A stretch of 64,000 nucleotides of DNA, from the NCBI RefSeq assembly GCF_018991925.1, contig NW_024755055.1, forward strand, positions 563,496 through 627,495, in the 5' to 3' direction. A program made the position numbers and the translations under genes. Numbering within the stretch: the stretch's first letter is position 1; the number at the start of each line of letters is the position of its first letter. Below the pieces are notes generated by a model, which searched no databases, was not told where the DNA came from, and worked only from the letters and a program-made list of their open reading frames with translations. The DNA is from Homarus americanus. Lineage: Eukaryota; Arthropoda; Malacostraca; Decapoda; Nephropidae. Positions 50,411 through 62,043 of this stretch are shown here, one piece after another.

Positions 50411-51525
50411 CTATAGTGAAATTATGTTATTACCATTAGCAATCATTATTTTTTTTAGTCAAGTCCCAAAAACATCCCCTTCGAACACAATGCTGTGGTA
50501 GTTGTAACTCAAACTGTTAAGAGTTAAATTTATCCCGTAACTGGAGACGAGGGAACATAAGCGGAAACCTGATTTGGAGGAATTACTGATCCACGTTATT
50601 TCTGACCATCTGCAGTTACTTTCTACCAATTCTGACTTATTTTCCTAGGAATGGTTGCACATCCTTCTAGGGGAAAATATGTCTCAAGTCAAAATTGGTA
50701 GACACATAACTGCCACGAGTTAGATTGCCATGAAGGTCCAAGAAACGTTTATTGGTGTGTGTGATACTTGTCATTCTTTTTCAGATCTGTTCAGGTGGTA
50801 AATAAAAGAGAACACTTAAGAAATTGGTTTTTATTGTCTTTTTGAACGATGTGGTGAGGGGATTCATGTATAACTGGTTCAATTTATAGTAGAGGACAAA
50901 ATTAGATTTAGGCTATTTTTGTGTTTAATTATAATTTCAGATAAAAGCAAGACTATTTTCTTCTATGAGACTTTTGATTCATTTTACCCATAATGGTGAG
51001 TTGTAAATCAGAATGCTAGAAAATTTATTATTGCATTTGTGTACACCAACCGAATTTAGTATATCTAATTATGTTCTCCACTATAAATTATCTTAAAGTA
51101 TATACTGTAGAGAGAAGGAAAAATTAAAATACCATAATAAAGAGATGAAGTAGGGGTGAATGAAACCTTGTGTAAATGGCATTGAAATTTTAAAGCACTG
51201 TGGTCTATTAAGGGGGTGCACCAGTCCTTTGGGTTCGGTCCTGCTAATCTAACTAAAATTACCACAACCTAAACTAATATAACAACTAGTCATTAAAACC
51301 GCCGGATCAGTGATAGAGGAATTAGTGATGGGAGGAATTAGGAGATATGGATTAAATCATTTTCCCTGGGGGTGTTACTGAGGGTAATAATAGTCTGTTG
51401 TATATTATATTAAAACCAAATAATTTTTGTCTTATATCGTAATTAGAATTATAACACTAAAATTATAATAAAATCAATATTTAAACGAAACATTTGTTAT
51501 TGACGATTAAATATTGATTTAATCC

Positions 51526-51588
51526 AACACTCGCTTGATCTCCTATGGTAAACAACACTCGCTTGATCTCCTATGGTAAACAACACTT
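51526..51588. repeat. 28-bp tandem duplication upstream of the MADF-BESS start
   Basis: AACACTCGCTTGATCTCCTA followed by TGGTAAAC occurs at 51526 and 51554, identical, and a third partial copy follows. It lies within 110 bases of the start codon and may be in the 5' UTR. Confidence 0.85.
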
Positions 51589-51634
51589 AAGTGGTCACCA
51601 GTTCCTACAGTAAGAAACATTACAAATTTATAAC

Positions 51635-51821
51635 ATGAATCATCCAATTCTTTGGTGTCATGAGGCAATAGTTAGTCTACTTAAGCACATTAGACAAGAA
51701 GAAGTATTATGGGACACAAAGCATCACTTGTATTATAATGAAACAATGAAAATGAGCCTCCTTGACCAGATCTGCAAGGAGCTGAGATTGGAGTACCCTG
51801 GCATGATTGGTCTGTCTACAG
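51635..51821 (+). CDS. MADF-BESS family protein, exon 1
   Basis: First coding exon of a two-exon gene, completed by 55265-55896 (272 aa in all). It encodes the N-terminal half of a MADF (Myb/SANT-like) domain: IVSLLKHIRQEEVLWDTKHH (L-x-x-V/I ... L-W-D), YYNETMK and LLDQICKEL. An in-frame TAA at 51611-51613 precedes the ATG. It ends in a single G before GTAATT. MADF-BESS proteins are usually nuclear, DNA-binding and transcription-related; some are transposon-derived. It lies head to head with PHKB, 2.6 kb away. Whether it is a host gene or a domesticated element gene is not decided. Confidence 0.75.
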
Positions 51822-52639
51822 GTAATTTGGAGTTAGTTTGTGTCTAAATCAACTACCTCAGAAAAAAAGGTACATTATTTAAGGATATATACCTCTTGGC
51901 CTTATGTAAAACAGTTATTTTCGTGTGTATATTGATGGGAATGAACGTGGTGACGAAACGGGTAAAGCAGTTGAATAGAATTAAATTGAAACAGTTTATT
52001 GCAGTGGTGACGAAGTGGGCATACCCCGTTTAATTATTGTCTGCTGCCCACTGGTGATAAACGTTTGTTTTGCACATAATTCCTAACCTAACCTGGCTTA
52101 GGTTAGTTAAGGTGCAGTTGCAAGACAAACTGTTAACACCAGTAGATACAACAAAAACAATAAATAAAGAAGGAAAAAACGATATTTGTTGCCGGGTGCA
52201 GGAACAGAGGGTAAATAATTATGAGGTACAGTAGTTGGCACTCATGAGTTTCCTCCACTATTACCAATTACTATGGAAAATAGGTTTTAATGGTGTTTTT
52301 CATCAGGTTTCACACGAATTTGACCTTCATTAGTAGTTATGGAGATATGACTCCCCCCCCCCCCTCCAATTACCAACATTGTGGTGTAAAAACACACTAA
52401 AACGACTCAAATATCAGTATACACGTCAAACTTAACCTAACCAGAGAAACTTGAAGGACCACACCTAACCTCCTAACCCTCACTAGACTCTTAACTTAAC
52501 TTAACTTTACCTAACCCAAATTTACCTTAAGAAACTGATGGAGAAGAATCTTGATACAGAGTGTCTGAATCACACCTTGGGTACTTTAATGAACCAAAGA
52601 GAATACCATGAGGCCTAAAGATGTCAGCAGCTGTGGTGT

Positions 52640-53995
52640 GGTTCCCAAATACTCGTTGAATCACAAGCCAATCTCCGAACACCGTCTTAATACTGGTTGA
52701 ATCACAAGCCAATCTCCAAACACCGTCTTAATACTCGTTGAATCACAATCCAATCTCCAAACACCGTCTTAATACTCGTTGAATCACAAGCCAATCTCCA
52801 AACACCGTCTTAATACTCGTTGAATCACAAGCCAATCTCCAATCACCGTCTTAATACTCGTTGAATCACAAGCCAGTCTCCAAACACCGTCTTAATACTC
52901 GTTGAATCACAAGCCAATCTCCAAACACCGTCTTAATACTCGTTGAATCACAAGCCAATCTCCAATCACCGTCTTAATACTCGTTGAATCACAAGCCCAT
53001 CTCCAAACACCGTCTTAATACTCATTGAATCACAAGCCAATCTCCAAACACCGTCTTAATACTCGTTGAATCACAAGCCAATCTCCAAACACCGTCTTAA
53101 TACTCGTTGAATCACAAGCCAATCTCCAAACACCGTCTTAATACTCGTTGAATCACAAACCCAATCTCCAAACACCGTCTTAATACTACGTTGGAATCAC
53201 GTAATCTCCAAACACCGTCTTAATACTCGTTGAATCACAAGCCAATCTCCAAACACCGTCTTAATACTCGTTGAATCACAAGCCCATCTCCAAACACCGT
53301 CTTAATACTAGTTGAATCACAAGCCCATCTCCAAACACCGTCTTAATACTCGTTGAATCACAAGCCAATCTCCAATCACCGTCTTAATACTCGTTGAATC
53401 ACAAGCCAATCTCCAATCACCGTCTTAATACTCGTTGAATCACAAGCCAATCTCCAAACACCGTCTTAATACTCGTTGAATCACAAGCCAATCTCCAAAC
53501 ACCGTCTTAATACTCATTGAATCACAAGCCAATCTCCAAACACCGTCTTAATACTCGTTGAATCACAAGCCAATCTCCAAACACCGTCTTAATATAGATT
53601 TGAATCACAAGCCAATCTCCAATCACCCGTCTTAATACTCGTTGGATCACAAGCCAATCTCCAATCACCGTCTTAATACTCGTTGGATACAAGCCAATCT
53701 CCAAACACCGTCTTAATACTCGTTGAATCACAAGCCAATCTCCAATCACCGTCTTAATACTCGTTGAATCACAAGCCAATCTCCAATCACCGTCTTAATA
53801 CTCGTTGAATCACAAGCCAATCTCCAAACACCGTCTTAATACTCGTTGAATCACAAGCCAATCTCCAAACACCGTCTTAATACTCGTTGAATCACAAGCC
53901 CATCTCCAAACACCGTCTTAATACTCGTTGAGTCACAAGCCCATCTCCAAACACCGTCTTAATACTCATTGAATCACAAGCCAATCTCTAAAAGC
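52640..53995. repeat. 41-bp minisatellite, about 33 copies
   Basis: Unit AATCACAAGCCAATCTCCAA then ACACCGTCTTAATACTCGTTG. Two main variants, CCAAACACC and CCAATCACC, plus occasional CCCATCTCC units. One unit near 53190 and one near 53590 carry small indels. 41 is not a multiple of three; the open frames in it are not coding. Confidence 0.95.
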
Positions 53996-54192
53996 CGTCT
54001 TACAACTACGCAATTCAAATTCCAGGGCTTGGACATGCTTACGAGTATCATGTGACATCCAAACTTCTACTAATTGGCCGAGTAAGAAGTAAGCAATGTA
54101 GAGCATATATCCCAGCAAATTTTGTACCATAAATGAAATGAAAAAGTCAAAATAACTCAAAAAACAAAGATTTCCGACTGAAACGCAATAAA

Positions 54193-54196
54193 GTAT

Positions 54197-54231
<35 letters not shown>

Positions 54232-54233
54232 TT
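54193..54233. repeat. (ATTT)n microsatellite
   Basis: About ten perfect ATTT units in the MADF-BESS intron. Confidence 0.95.
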
Positions 54234-55264
54234 GCTATACCTCCCTATATAAGAGTCAATACAGAATTCCGTGCATGGCAACTACCGAATATTAATCGTG
54301 AATATTAACCGAGCACATTTTTCTGAATTAAAAAAATAAAATAAAAAAAATTATAAATACTGTAAATAAATAATTAACATCCAGGACATAAGGACAACAA
54401 AAGCTCACACATCAACCTTAAAATGCTGCATTTAATGTATTTCTTATCAGGGAATTTTTGACTGGGCAGACTGAAGGCTATGTAGCTGGGATGTTAAGTT
54501 AGGTTGGAAAAGTCAGTTACTGTATTCTGATATATGAGTCGTTAGGTCTGGGTTCTAAGGTTTATTTGAGTATAGGTGGAGCTGTACCGTGCTTGGTATT
54601 CTCATGTTTCACAATTGCCAACCTAACTTACCTTATTATTGAAAACTTAAAAGTTACATGGTAATACAGTACAGTACTTAAAAAAAGACGTGTGCAGGTT
54701 ATTCAGCAACATCCCTAAAAATGGTGGAGGAATAAATTTTTACTAAACTTAATCTAACCAAAAAAGAAAGTCAAACCTAATGACATATATATAAGTATCC
54801 ACTTCCAATAATAAACACTGTATGTGCTATAAGTAGGCTCCATGGATTATGCTCCCAATATATGAAATATTAATTAGTCTTTATTAGTACTGTACTTGTA
54901 CAATATTATTAGAAATCATTTAATACAATATATTTAAATCAATGATATTTTCTCAATGATTATGGGCACAGACCATAGTGTAGCATAACAGTGTCCATTC
55001 TTTAAGCCCTAAGCTCTCACTATCATTATGTTGAACAATTTCCTAACATTTCTAGCTACAACATCATAAAAATTGCTTTCTATTATAAAGATGCCAGCAG
55101 CATTGTGTCTATTCTATCAGTAATTGTAATTATCTGTATTTTTCTATAGTTTTACCTACATTACCATCTTCAAGAATTATCCTTCATTTTAGAACTACTG
55201 TATCAGCAAAGTTGCATTTGCTGAACTGACAACAAAAGTCTAATAGATATATCCTTCATTCCAG

Positions 55265-55896
55265 ATATAGTGGTCAAAAAGTTTGCAACCTTACAGAAAA
55301 GATTCGAAAGGGAGTTAAACAAAATCAAGGCTACTTCCAATGGGCCAAATAGCAGAATAACTACAAAATGGGAGTATTTCAAAGCCTGTTCTTTCCTACT
55401 GCCTGTATACGACAACTGCACAAGTGAGCCCTGTTACCAGCCAACAAAAAATTTGACAGACGAGATCATGTCCGATGACACCCTGGAGATGGACGAGCCC
55501 GTACCATCCCCGTCCTCATCTTTAGTCTCTTCTCAACCTTCCCGCCCCAACTCTTCCCTCTCAATTACACATGTTCCACCCCTCCACAGGATACCAAAAA
55601 GAATACAAAAACGAAAAATCCAAGATAGTGCAGAGGTCATGCAACAGAAGATAATCGAATCACTGGACTGCGTGAGAGATACATGGAGTTCGCAGCCGCA
55701 CCAAAGTCAACCCTTCAGATTTGATGCAGCTACAGAGGCTGCCATGTCATTCATGAATTTAATACCAAATTCACACCAACACCTCAAGGATGAATTTACT
55801 GAAAAGGTCTTTTTTCTAGTCGCAGATATGATCAAAAAGTATAACAGTGAAAAAGATTCTGAACAAATGACAGATAATGTTGAACACTTTACATAA
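55265..55896 (+). CDS. MADF-BESS family protein, exon 2
   Basis: Acceptor TTCCAG; AT completes Asp with G of exon 1, giving ...GLSTDIVVKKF. The MADF domain finishes with FATLQKRFERELNKIK and TTKWEYFKACSFL (W-x-Y as expected, ending at about residue 113). A Ser/Pro-rich linker, a basic KRIQKRK stretch (possible nuclear signal) and a C-terminal BESS-like helix pair (AAMSFMNLIPNSHQHLKDEF, then KVFFLVADMIKKY) follow. The TAA stop overlaps AATAAA at 55895-55900, so the 3' UTR may be very short. The exact partner and target are not recognisable. Confidence 0.8.
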
Positions 55897-55900
55897 TAAA
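55895..55900 (+). promoter_or_regulatory. AATAAA polyadenylation signal overlapping the MADF-BESS stop
   Basis: AATAAA begins at the second base of the TAA stop codon. It is correctly placed for the MADF-BESS gene, but a later signal cannot be excluded in this AT-rich region. Confidence 0.4.
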
Positions 55901-56029
55901 GGTCATGTTCAATGTTTGCATGGGTGCATTAGCCATGGTCACCTGAACAGTAGAGTACAAATGTTAAATTTAAGGACATTATTTTGTATTTTTTTTAATG
56001 TTAAACTTTAAGGTCTTACTTATGATATA

Positions 56030-56720
56030 CAGTAGAACGTCGATTTAAAGTGATTCAATTTAAGGACACTGTTTTAATTTAAAGCGAATCTTTCCCATTT
56101 TGTGCGAGTCAATCTGGCGCATCATATTTTAAATTTCGCGCCTAATGTTCTCTGGGCACGCTACACTGTCCTAAGGGCAAAGTTGTACTGTACATGTACT
56201 CAAAATAATGTACTAAATGATTACTAAAATTTTTGTCTGGTGCAAACTATAGCATGTATATATTCAAACTCATCATTGTCTTATAAGAATTCCAGCAATG
56301 TTTTTAATTATTTTCCCCCATGTCAGTTCAGTGACATTTTATAAGAGAAAAACTTAGTCACTCTTAAGGACAGATAAATAAATAAGCACTAGACCTTGGC
56401 ATCAACTGTCAAACTTGTCACCTCCCCCCCCCCACCTCATCTTCCCATCAGCTGATCGCTAGTAAACAGACCATTTCACGTCCCATAATTTTAGCTGTGA
56501 TGATTTATGAGTGTTTGTTTTAACATAATACTGTACTACAAAAAACAATGTTTTGTTTATTCTAGGAGATGCATCTGGGTAGACTGTCAGTCTTTTTAGT
56601 ATTTTGTGTTTCAAGTACCAAACTAAATTATTCCATTGAAACAACACTTTGATTTAGTGCGAATTCAGTTTAAAGCCACCTCTCTTGGAACATATTTAGT
56701 GTTATATCGACGTTCTACTG
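56030..56720. mobile_element. 691-bp TIR element, CAGTAGAACGTCGAT family
   Basis: Left CAGTAGAACGTCGATTTAAA, right complement CAGTAGAACGTCGATATAAC, TA on both sides. Subterminal GATTTAAAG-like motifs recur. No transposase recognised. Starts 130 bases after the MADF-BESS stop. Confidence 0.85.
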
Positions 56721-56727
56721 TACAGTA

Positions 56728-57501
56728 CAGTAGTACCCCAACGCGGTCAATAAAACCCACAGGGTACCATGTTAAGTGAAAACCGCGCTAAGTGAACAAC
56801 AGAACATATGGGATTAATTCCAATAGAAACTGGCCCTATCCCCAAACTCCACTTTTTCCGACACAATACCTGTTCTAGTAAAAATAACATCTTAATTTTA
56901 TGATGGTACATGCACACAATTAATACTTAAGAGAAATAGAGAAATACAGTGGCCAAGTTAATGTCCATTCAAATAACGGACTCAACTCCCTCCCCCTCTT
57001 CTCACACTACACTGCTGGCTCTTCCCTCTCTGAGAAATTTTTGGGGGAAAACCACTAAATTTTAATAAATAATACCTCAAACTAAAGTTAGGATAATACA
57101 ATTGACATTGCTGGATTCCTTGTAAGACCAGGAATATTTTGAATATAAATGTCATATATTTTGCACAAAAGATAACATATTTACTGAGACTAAACATTAT
57201 ATCTAAAATTTGTATGTCTAATGCAAAATCTATGATGTTTATATTCAAAATGATCATCATATTGTAAGAATTCCAGCAATGTAAATTATATTCTGGCCAG
57301 GTAATTTGTATGAATTTTATGAGCTAAAACAGGCAGTCAGGCAGGGTGGCGGGTGGGGCAAATCTAAAAATAGCTCTCCAGCCGGACACTCACCGCGTAT
57401 ACGTGGAAAAAACCCGCGTTAAGTGAAAGTTAGGCTCTGGCGAGGCACCGCGTATATGGTGAAACGCGCTAAGCGAAACCGCGTGAAGCGGGGTAATACT
57501 G
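56728..57501. mobile_element. 774-bp TIR element, CAGTA(G/T)TACCCC family
   Basis: Left CAGTAGTACCCCAACGCGG, right complement CAGTATTACCCCGCTTCACG, TA on both sides. Repeated CCGCGCTAAGTGAA motifs lie near both ends. It is separated from the element at 56030-56720 only by TACAGTA. Confidence 0.8.
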
Positions 57502-57643
57502 TACTGTAATTTATTTTCTTATGGTAAACTGAATAATTATGTCAGCAGACATCTCAAAGCTATTTATTATCAAGGGGGTAAGTGATGAAACAGTACTCAA
57601 TTTGGTCAATTATTACAGATACAAAATTGGTCAGAATGTACAA

Positions 57644-58260
57644 TATAAGAACATAAGAATGGAGGAAACTGCAGCGGGCCTATTGACCCATACTGGGCAG
57701 TCCCGTTTATACCCAACCCCTATTGCTCATATAAGCATCCAACCTATATTTGAAGCTATCCAGCGTATTCGAGTTAATGATGATATTTGGTAACTTGTTC
57801 CATTCATCCACTACTCTGTTTCCAAACCAGTGTTTACCTATTTCACGCCAAAATCTAAATTTGTCTAATTTAAAACCATTGTTACGAGTTCGCTCCTGGT
57901 TGGATAGTTTGAGTACCTTTGTAATGTCCCCTTTGTTTAACCCTGACTTCCATTTATACACCTCTATCATGTCGCCCCTCACTCTATGTCTCTCGAGGGA
58001 GTGCAAATTAAGATACTTTAACCTGTCTCTGTATTCAAGGTTGCTAATGCCCGGGATTAGTCTTGTCATTCTCCTCTGGATTCTTTCCAAGGATTCTATA
58101 TCCATTCTGTAATACGGTGACCAGAACTGAACTGCGTAATCCAGGTGAGGTCTCACAAGCGTAAGATATAATTTTAAGATGACCTCGCTAGTCTTGTAAC
58201 TAACACTCCTTTGTATGAACCCAAGTACTGTACTTTATTAGCCTTGTTACGAGCAACGTG
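57644..58260 (-). mobile_element. CR1-like LINE, 3' fragment of reverse transcriptase plus tail
   Basis: Minus-strand frame from about 58220 to the stop at 57707: LGFIQRSVSYKTSEVILKLY, then LVRPHLDYAVQFWSPYY, LERIQRRMTRLIPGI, VVDEWNKLPN and FKYRLDAYM. This is the C-terminal end of a non-LTR reverse transcriptase (V-R-P-H-L-x-Y-x-x-Q-x-W and V-V-x-x-W-N-x-L-P). After a short 3' UTR it ends in an ATTCTTATGTTCTTAT-type tail, like the octamer tails of CR1 elements. Upstream of LGF, ARNKANKV continues in another frame, offset by 5 bp at TACTGTA (58226-58232). Confidence 0.85.
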
Positions 58261-59214
58261 AAACATTATGAGACCATGGATGATAGGTACAGTATTGGGA
58301 CATTTATTTACTTTGGTATACTATAGTTTAGCAACGTAATGCAATGTGTATTTATTTCGGCTATGTGCATACTGTACTGTACTTAAACAACAATATAATC
58401 AACATATTTACAGAACAATGTTTAAAATCCCACTACATCATAGCCTAAGTCCTTATATACATCTATTATCACTTAATTTAAGAACAAAAGAAGAAATAGA
58501 ATGACAAAATACAGTAAATGAAAGTAAAAGAAAAAAAAAATAAGTTATCAGGTAAATAAAATACTGTACTGTAAATTTCAAGTTTAACCCATTTCGTATC
58601 GGTGGGCGTTCCTAAGTCGGGGACCCCTATATTCGGTTACCAAATGTAGTAGGATCAGCATGCCACAGAGCCAGCATACCAACCCTCCCGGGACATGACA
58701 AGTTGCAAGTAGTATTTCGGAAGTCATCGGACCCATCCTGGCAGATATTTTTGAGAGATGCTATACATGACAATTAATTCTATAATTCTAACTCATGGTA
58801 TTAAAATGAGCAATGAGATAAATAGAATAAGTTCAGTTCATAGCTGAAAGTATATAAAACAAGGTACAACTTTAAATTAAAAACTAATAATAATTACAAA
58901 GATGAGAATAATTTATACCTTGACCTAACCATTATACAGTACCCACCCTAAACTAACCTAGGTATAAACAGATGTTACTCAGGGGGTTAAGTCATTGTAC
59001 TGAGAGACATAACACTTGGGGCACCAGCAGTGGTCATAGGTGGGCGAAGGGTAAAATAAAACTGAAGAACTAAACCTCATGGAGAGAAAGTATAAAATTG
59101 ACTTAATGGTCTTGATACCTGTATATACAGGTATAATCCAATTCAATTTAGAATCTGATTGAATAATAAATTTAGTGCATGAAAGGATATCTGAAAAGTG
59201 AATAAAGTTAGTAT

Positions 59215-60045
59215 GCCTAGATGCCACAGAATTTATTTAGGAAAGTGTTTTATCAGTCATAGGGAAGTAGCTGTACTGTATAGCAAGATGCCACAGAATT
59301 TATTTATGAAAGTGTTTTATCAGTCATAGGGAAGTACTGTACCTGTACTGTATACCAAGACAGTGGCACACCCAGGGGGGGTTTCCTGGTTGCCCGGAAA
59401 CCCCCCCTCCAGGTACTGCATGGTGCGGCCAACCCATACCTGACCTGGCGACACCTTAGTAACACGAAGGTTGGGTCACCTTACCTGACCTCACCCCACG
59501 CCATGGTAACTTCCATCACCTCTGCCATCCCATGCACCTGAATGCACTTAATATACAGTACAGCACTGCCAGACAGTGTGAAATATTGAGATTTAATGTG
59601 TTTTTTTCATTTTCTCATCTACATTGTACATTTTCTATAGATTTTACATAGTGTAACACATTCAGTACAGTAATAACCATATTATATACTGTACTGTACT
59701 CGATATTTAGTGCAGTAAATTCATGTATTTTAAAATTGTGTAAATCAAATATTTAAAAAAAATTTTATGACGTCTATTATCCTGTAATATAAGTCTATAT
59801 ATACAAAGATTAGGAAGCTAAATTACACCATCTTCAACCTCAGATTATTTCCTAAGATTCAGTGCAAATGGCGTCAAATATTGGTCAGATTTAAAAAATC
59901 TGAAAGGGCTCGCTACGCTCGCCAGACTTCTCAGTAATTTGGAAACCCCCCTCCCTACTAAATTTCTGGGTGTGCCCGTGCAAGAAGCCACAGAATTTAT
60001 TTAGGAAAGTGTTTTATCAGGCATAGGGAAGTACTACGTGAAGAA
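59215..60045. repeat. About 71-bp tandem repeat, three units, third split by an element
   Basis: Units share GCCACAGAATTTATTTA(G/T)G, AAAGTGTTTTATCAG(T/G)CATAGGGAAGTA. They begin near 59215 and 59285, and the third continues from 59981 after the 620-bp insertion at 59361-59980. Confidence 0.85.
59361..59980. mobile_element. 620-bp TIR element inserted in a tandem repeat
   Basis: Ends CAGTGGCACACCCAG and (complement) CACGGGCACACCCAG, followed inward by GGGGGTTTCC-like stretches on both sides. CAAGA flanks it at 59356-59360 and 59981-59985, and the neighbouring repeat units show the uninterrupted site. The 5-bp duplication and ends do not fit the TA-target elements here; superfamily undetermined. 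Confidence 0.8.
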
Positions 60046-60829
60046 AATATATGAAAATGAACCAAGGAAAATTATCGAATATATTAAAACTATAAAAGAA
60101 CCCCAACAAAATATATCTAGGAAGAAAACTGATCATTTGAGAAACAGTTGAGGACATCAAGTCAAAGAGGTACAAGCATGTTCTGTCAAAACTAATCATG
60201 TGTATTAAACAGTGCTGGGTGATAGGTACTGTTGTCATACTGCTACTATAAAATGCAGGGGTAAGATAATCTCGCTATTCTTTTACAACAAACTTCAACA
60301 ATTGTTTTTATATAATCAGCCACAAGAAGAATTAAAGGTAGAAGATTTTCAAGGTATCCAGAAATCATACCACAGATGCAATAAATATGAATTGCTTCTA
60401 CTGCCTCTTAGAATTTTTTTCAGGAATCAGGGTGCATGAAGTTAGGGAGAAATTAATCAACGAGCAATACACACAGATGACACCATTTCACCAATGTCCC
60501 TTATGGTGGTATTGGAAGGTTTCAAATCACTTAAAATTCTAAGGAAGACATAAGTTTAAATATCAATGGAGCCTAATTAAATCTTACATTCATTTTGCTT
60601 GAGATATAGTACTGTAATGTTCTTTCAAACTCGGGAGAGCAACAATGAAAATTAAGTTTGAAACAATGTTCTACAGGTTTGCATATCCTCATTCAATATA
60701 GGTAAACAATTTAACACCATAGAAATATAATGAATTTACAAATGAACATCAGTTAAGAGTAACAATGGAATAGACTACAATTAGAAATCTACGTCGTGTA
60801 ATTAAAGAAATACTGTAATATAATTGAGA

Positions 60830-62043
60830 GCATTGTGTGTTGGAGAGTGAGTGTTGTGTGTTGGAGGGTGAGTGTTGTGTGTTGCAGGGCTAGTGTTGTG
60901 TGTTGGAGGGTGAGTGTTGTGTGTTGGAGGTGAGTGTTGTGTGTTGGAGGGCTAGTGTTGTGTGTTGGAGGGCTAGTGTTGTGTGTTGGAGGTGAGTGTT
61001 GTGTGTTGGAGGTGAGTGTTGTGTGTTGGAGGTGAGTGTTGTGTGTTGTTGTGTGTTGGAGGGTGAGTGTTGTGGTGAGTGTTGTGTGTTGGAGGGTGAG
61101 TGTTGTGTGTTGGAGGGTGTGTGTTGTGTGTTGGAGGGCTAGTGTTGTGTGTTGGAGGTGAGTGTTGTGTGTTGTAGGGTGAGTGTTGTGTGTTGTAGGG
61201 TGAGTGTTGTGTGTTGGAGGTGAGTGTTGTGTGTGAGTGTTGTGTGTTGGAGGTTGTGTGTGTGTTGTGTGTTGTAGGGTGAGTGTTGTGTGTTGGAGGG
61301 TGAGTGTTGTGTGTTGGAGGGTGAGTGTTGTGTGTTGGAGGGTGAGTGTTGTGTGTTGGAGGGTGAGGTTGTTGTGTGTGAGGGTGAGTGTTGTGTGTTG
61401 GAGGTGAGTGTTGTGTGTTGGAGGGTGAGTGTTGTGTGTTGGAGGGTGAGTGTTGTGTAGGTTGGAGGTGAGGGTGTGTGTAGGAGGTGAGTGTTGTGTA
61501 TTGGAGGGTGAGTGTTGTGTGTTGGAGGGTGAGTGTTGTGTGTTGGAGGGTGAGTGTTGTGTGTTGGAGGTGAGTGTTGTGTGTTGGAGGGTTAGTGTTG
61601 TGTGTTGGAGGGTTAGTGTTGTGTGTTGGAGGGCAGAGGGCGAGTGTTGTGTGTTGGAGGGCGAGTGTTGTGTGTTGGAGGGAGTGTTGTGTGTTGGAGG
61701 GAGTGTTGTGTGTTGGAGGGTGAGTGTTGTGTGTTGGAGGGTGAGTGTTGTGTGTTGGAGGTGAGTGTTGTGTGTTGGAGGGTGAGTGTTGTGTGTTGGA
61801 GGGTGAGTGTTGTGTTGGAGGTGAGTGTGTTGGAGGGTGTGTGTGTTGGAGGTGAGTGTTGTGTGTTGGAGGGTGAGTGTTGTGTGTTGGAGGGTGAGTG
61901 TTGTGTGTTGGAGGTGAGTGTTGTGTGTTGGAGGGTGAGTGTTGTGTGTTGGAGGGTGAGTGTTGTGTGTTGGAGGGTGAGTGTTGTGTGTTGGAGGGTG
62001 AATGTTGTGTGTTGGAGGGTGAGGTGCTGTGTGTTGGAGGGTG
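60830..62043. repeat. 21-bp GT-rich minisatellite, about 58 copies
   Basis: Unit GTGAGTGTTGTGTGTTGGAGG, with many 20-bp and some shorter variants. Strong strand asymmetry: the plus strand has almost no C. As 21 is a multiple of three, long open frames on both strands are artefacts. Confidence 0.97.

Larger units (their letters stand above)
49011..51634. other. Divergent intergenic region between PHKB and the MADF-BESS gene
   Basis: 2.6 kb. It holds the inferred PHKB promoter and a SINE-like fragment at 49808-49905, a dispersed repeat at 50211-50410, and a 28-bp duplication just before the MADF-BESS start. Confidence 0.6.
51822..55264 (+). other. Intron of the MADF-BESS gene
   Basis: GTAATT donor, TTCCAG acceptor. 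Contains the 41-bp minisatellite, short telomere-like TAACC runs near 52090 and 52440-52530, and an (ATTT)n run at 54193-54233. Confidence 0.65.

Noticed and set aside
53522..53779. Open frame with repeated D-W-L-V-I-Q-R-V-L-R-R
   Set aside because: Reading of the 41-bp minisatellite on the minus strand; the frame depends on small indels in the array.
58575..58640. Possible right end of another TIR element (CCTAAGTCGGGGACCCCTA)
   Set aside because: No left partner seen within about 1 kb.
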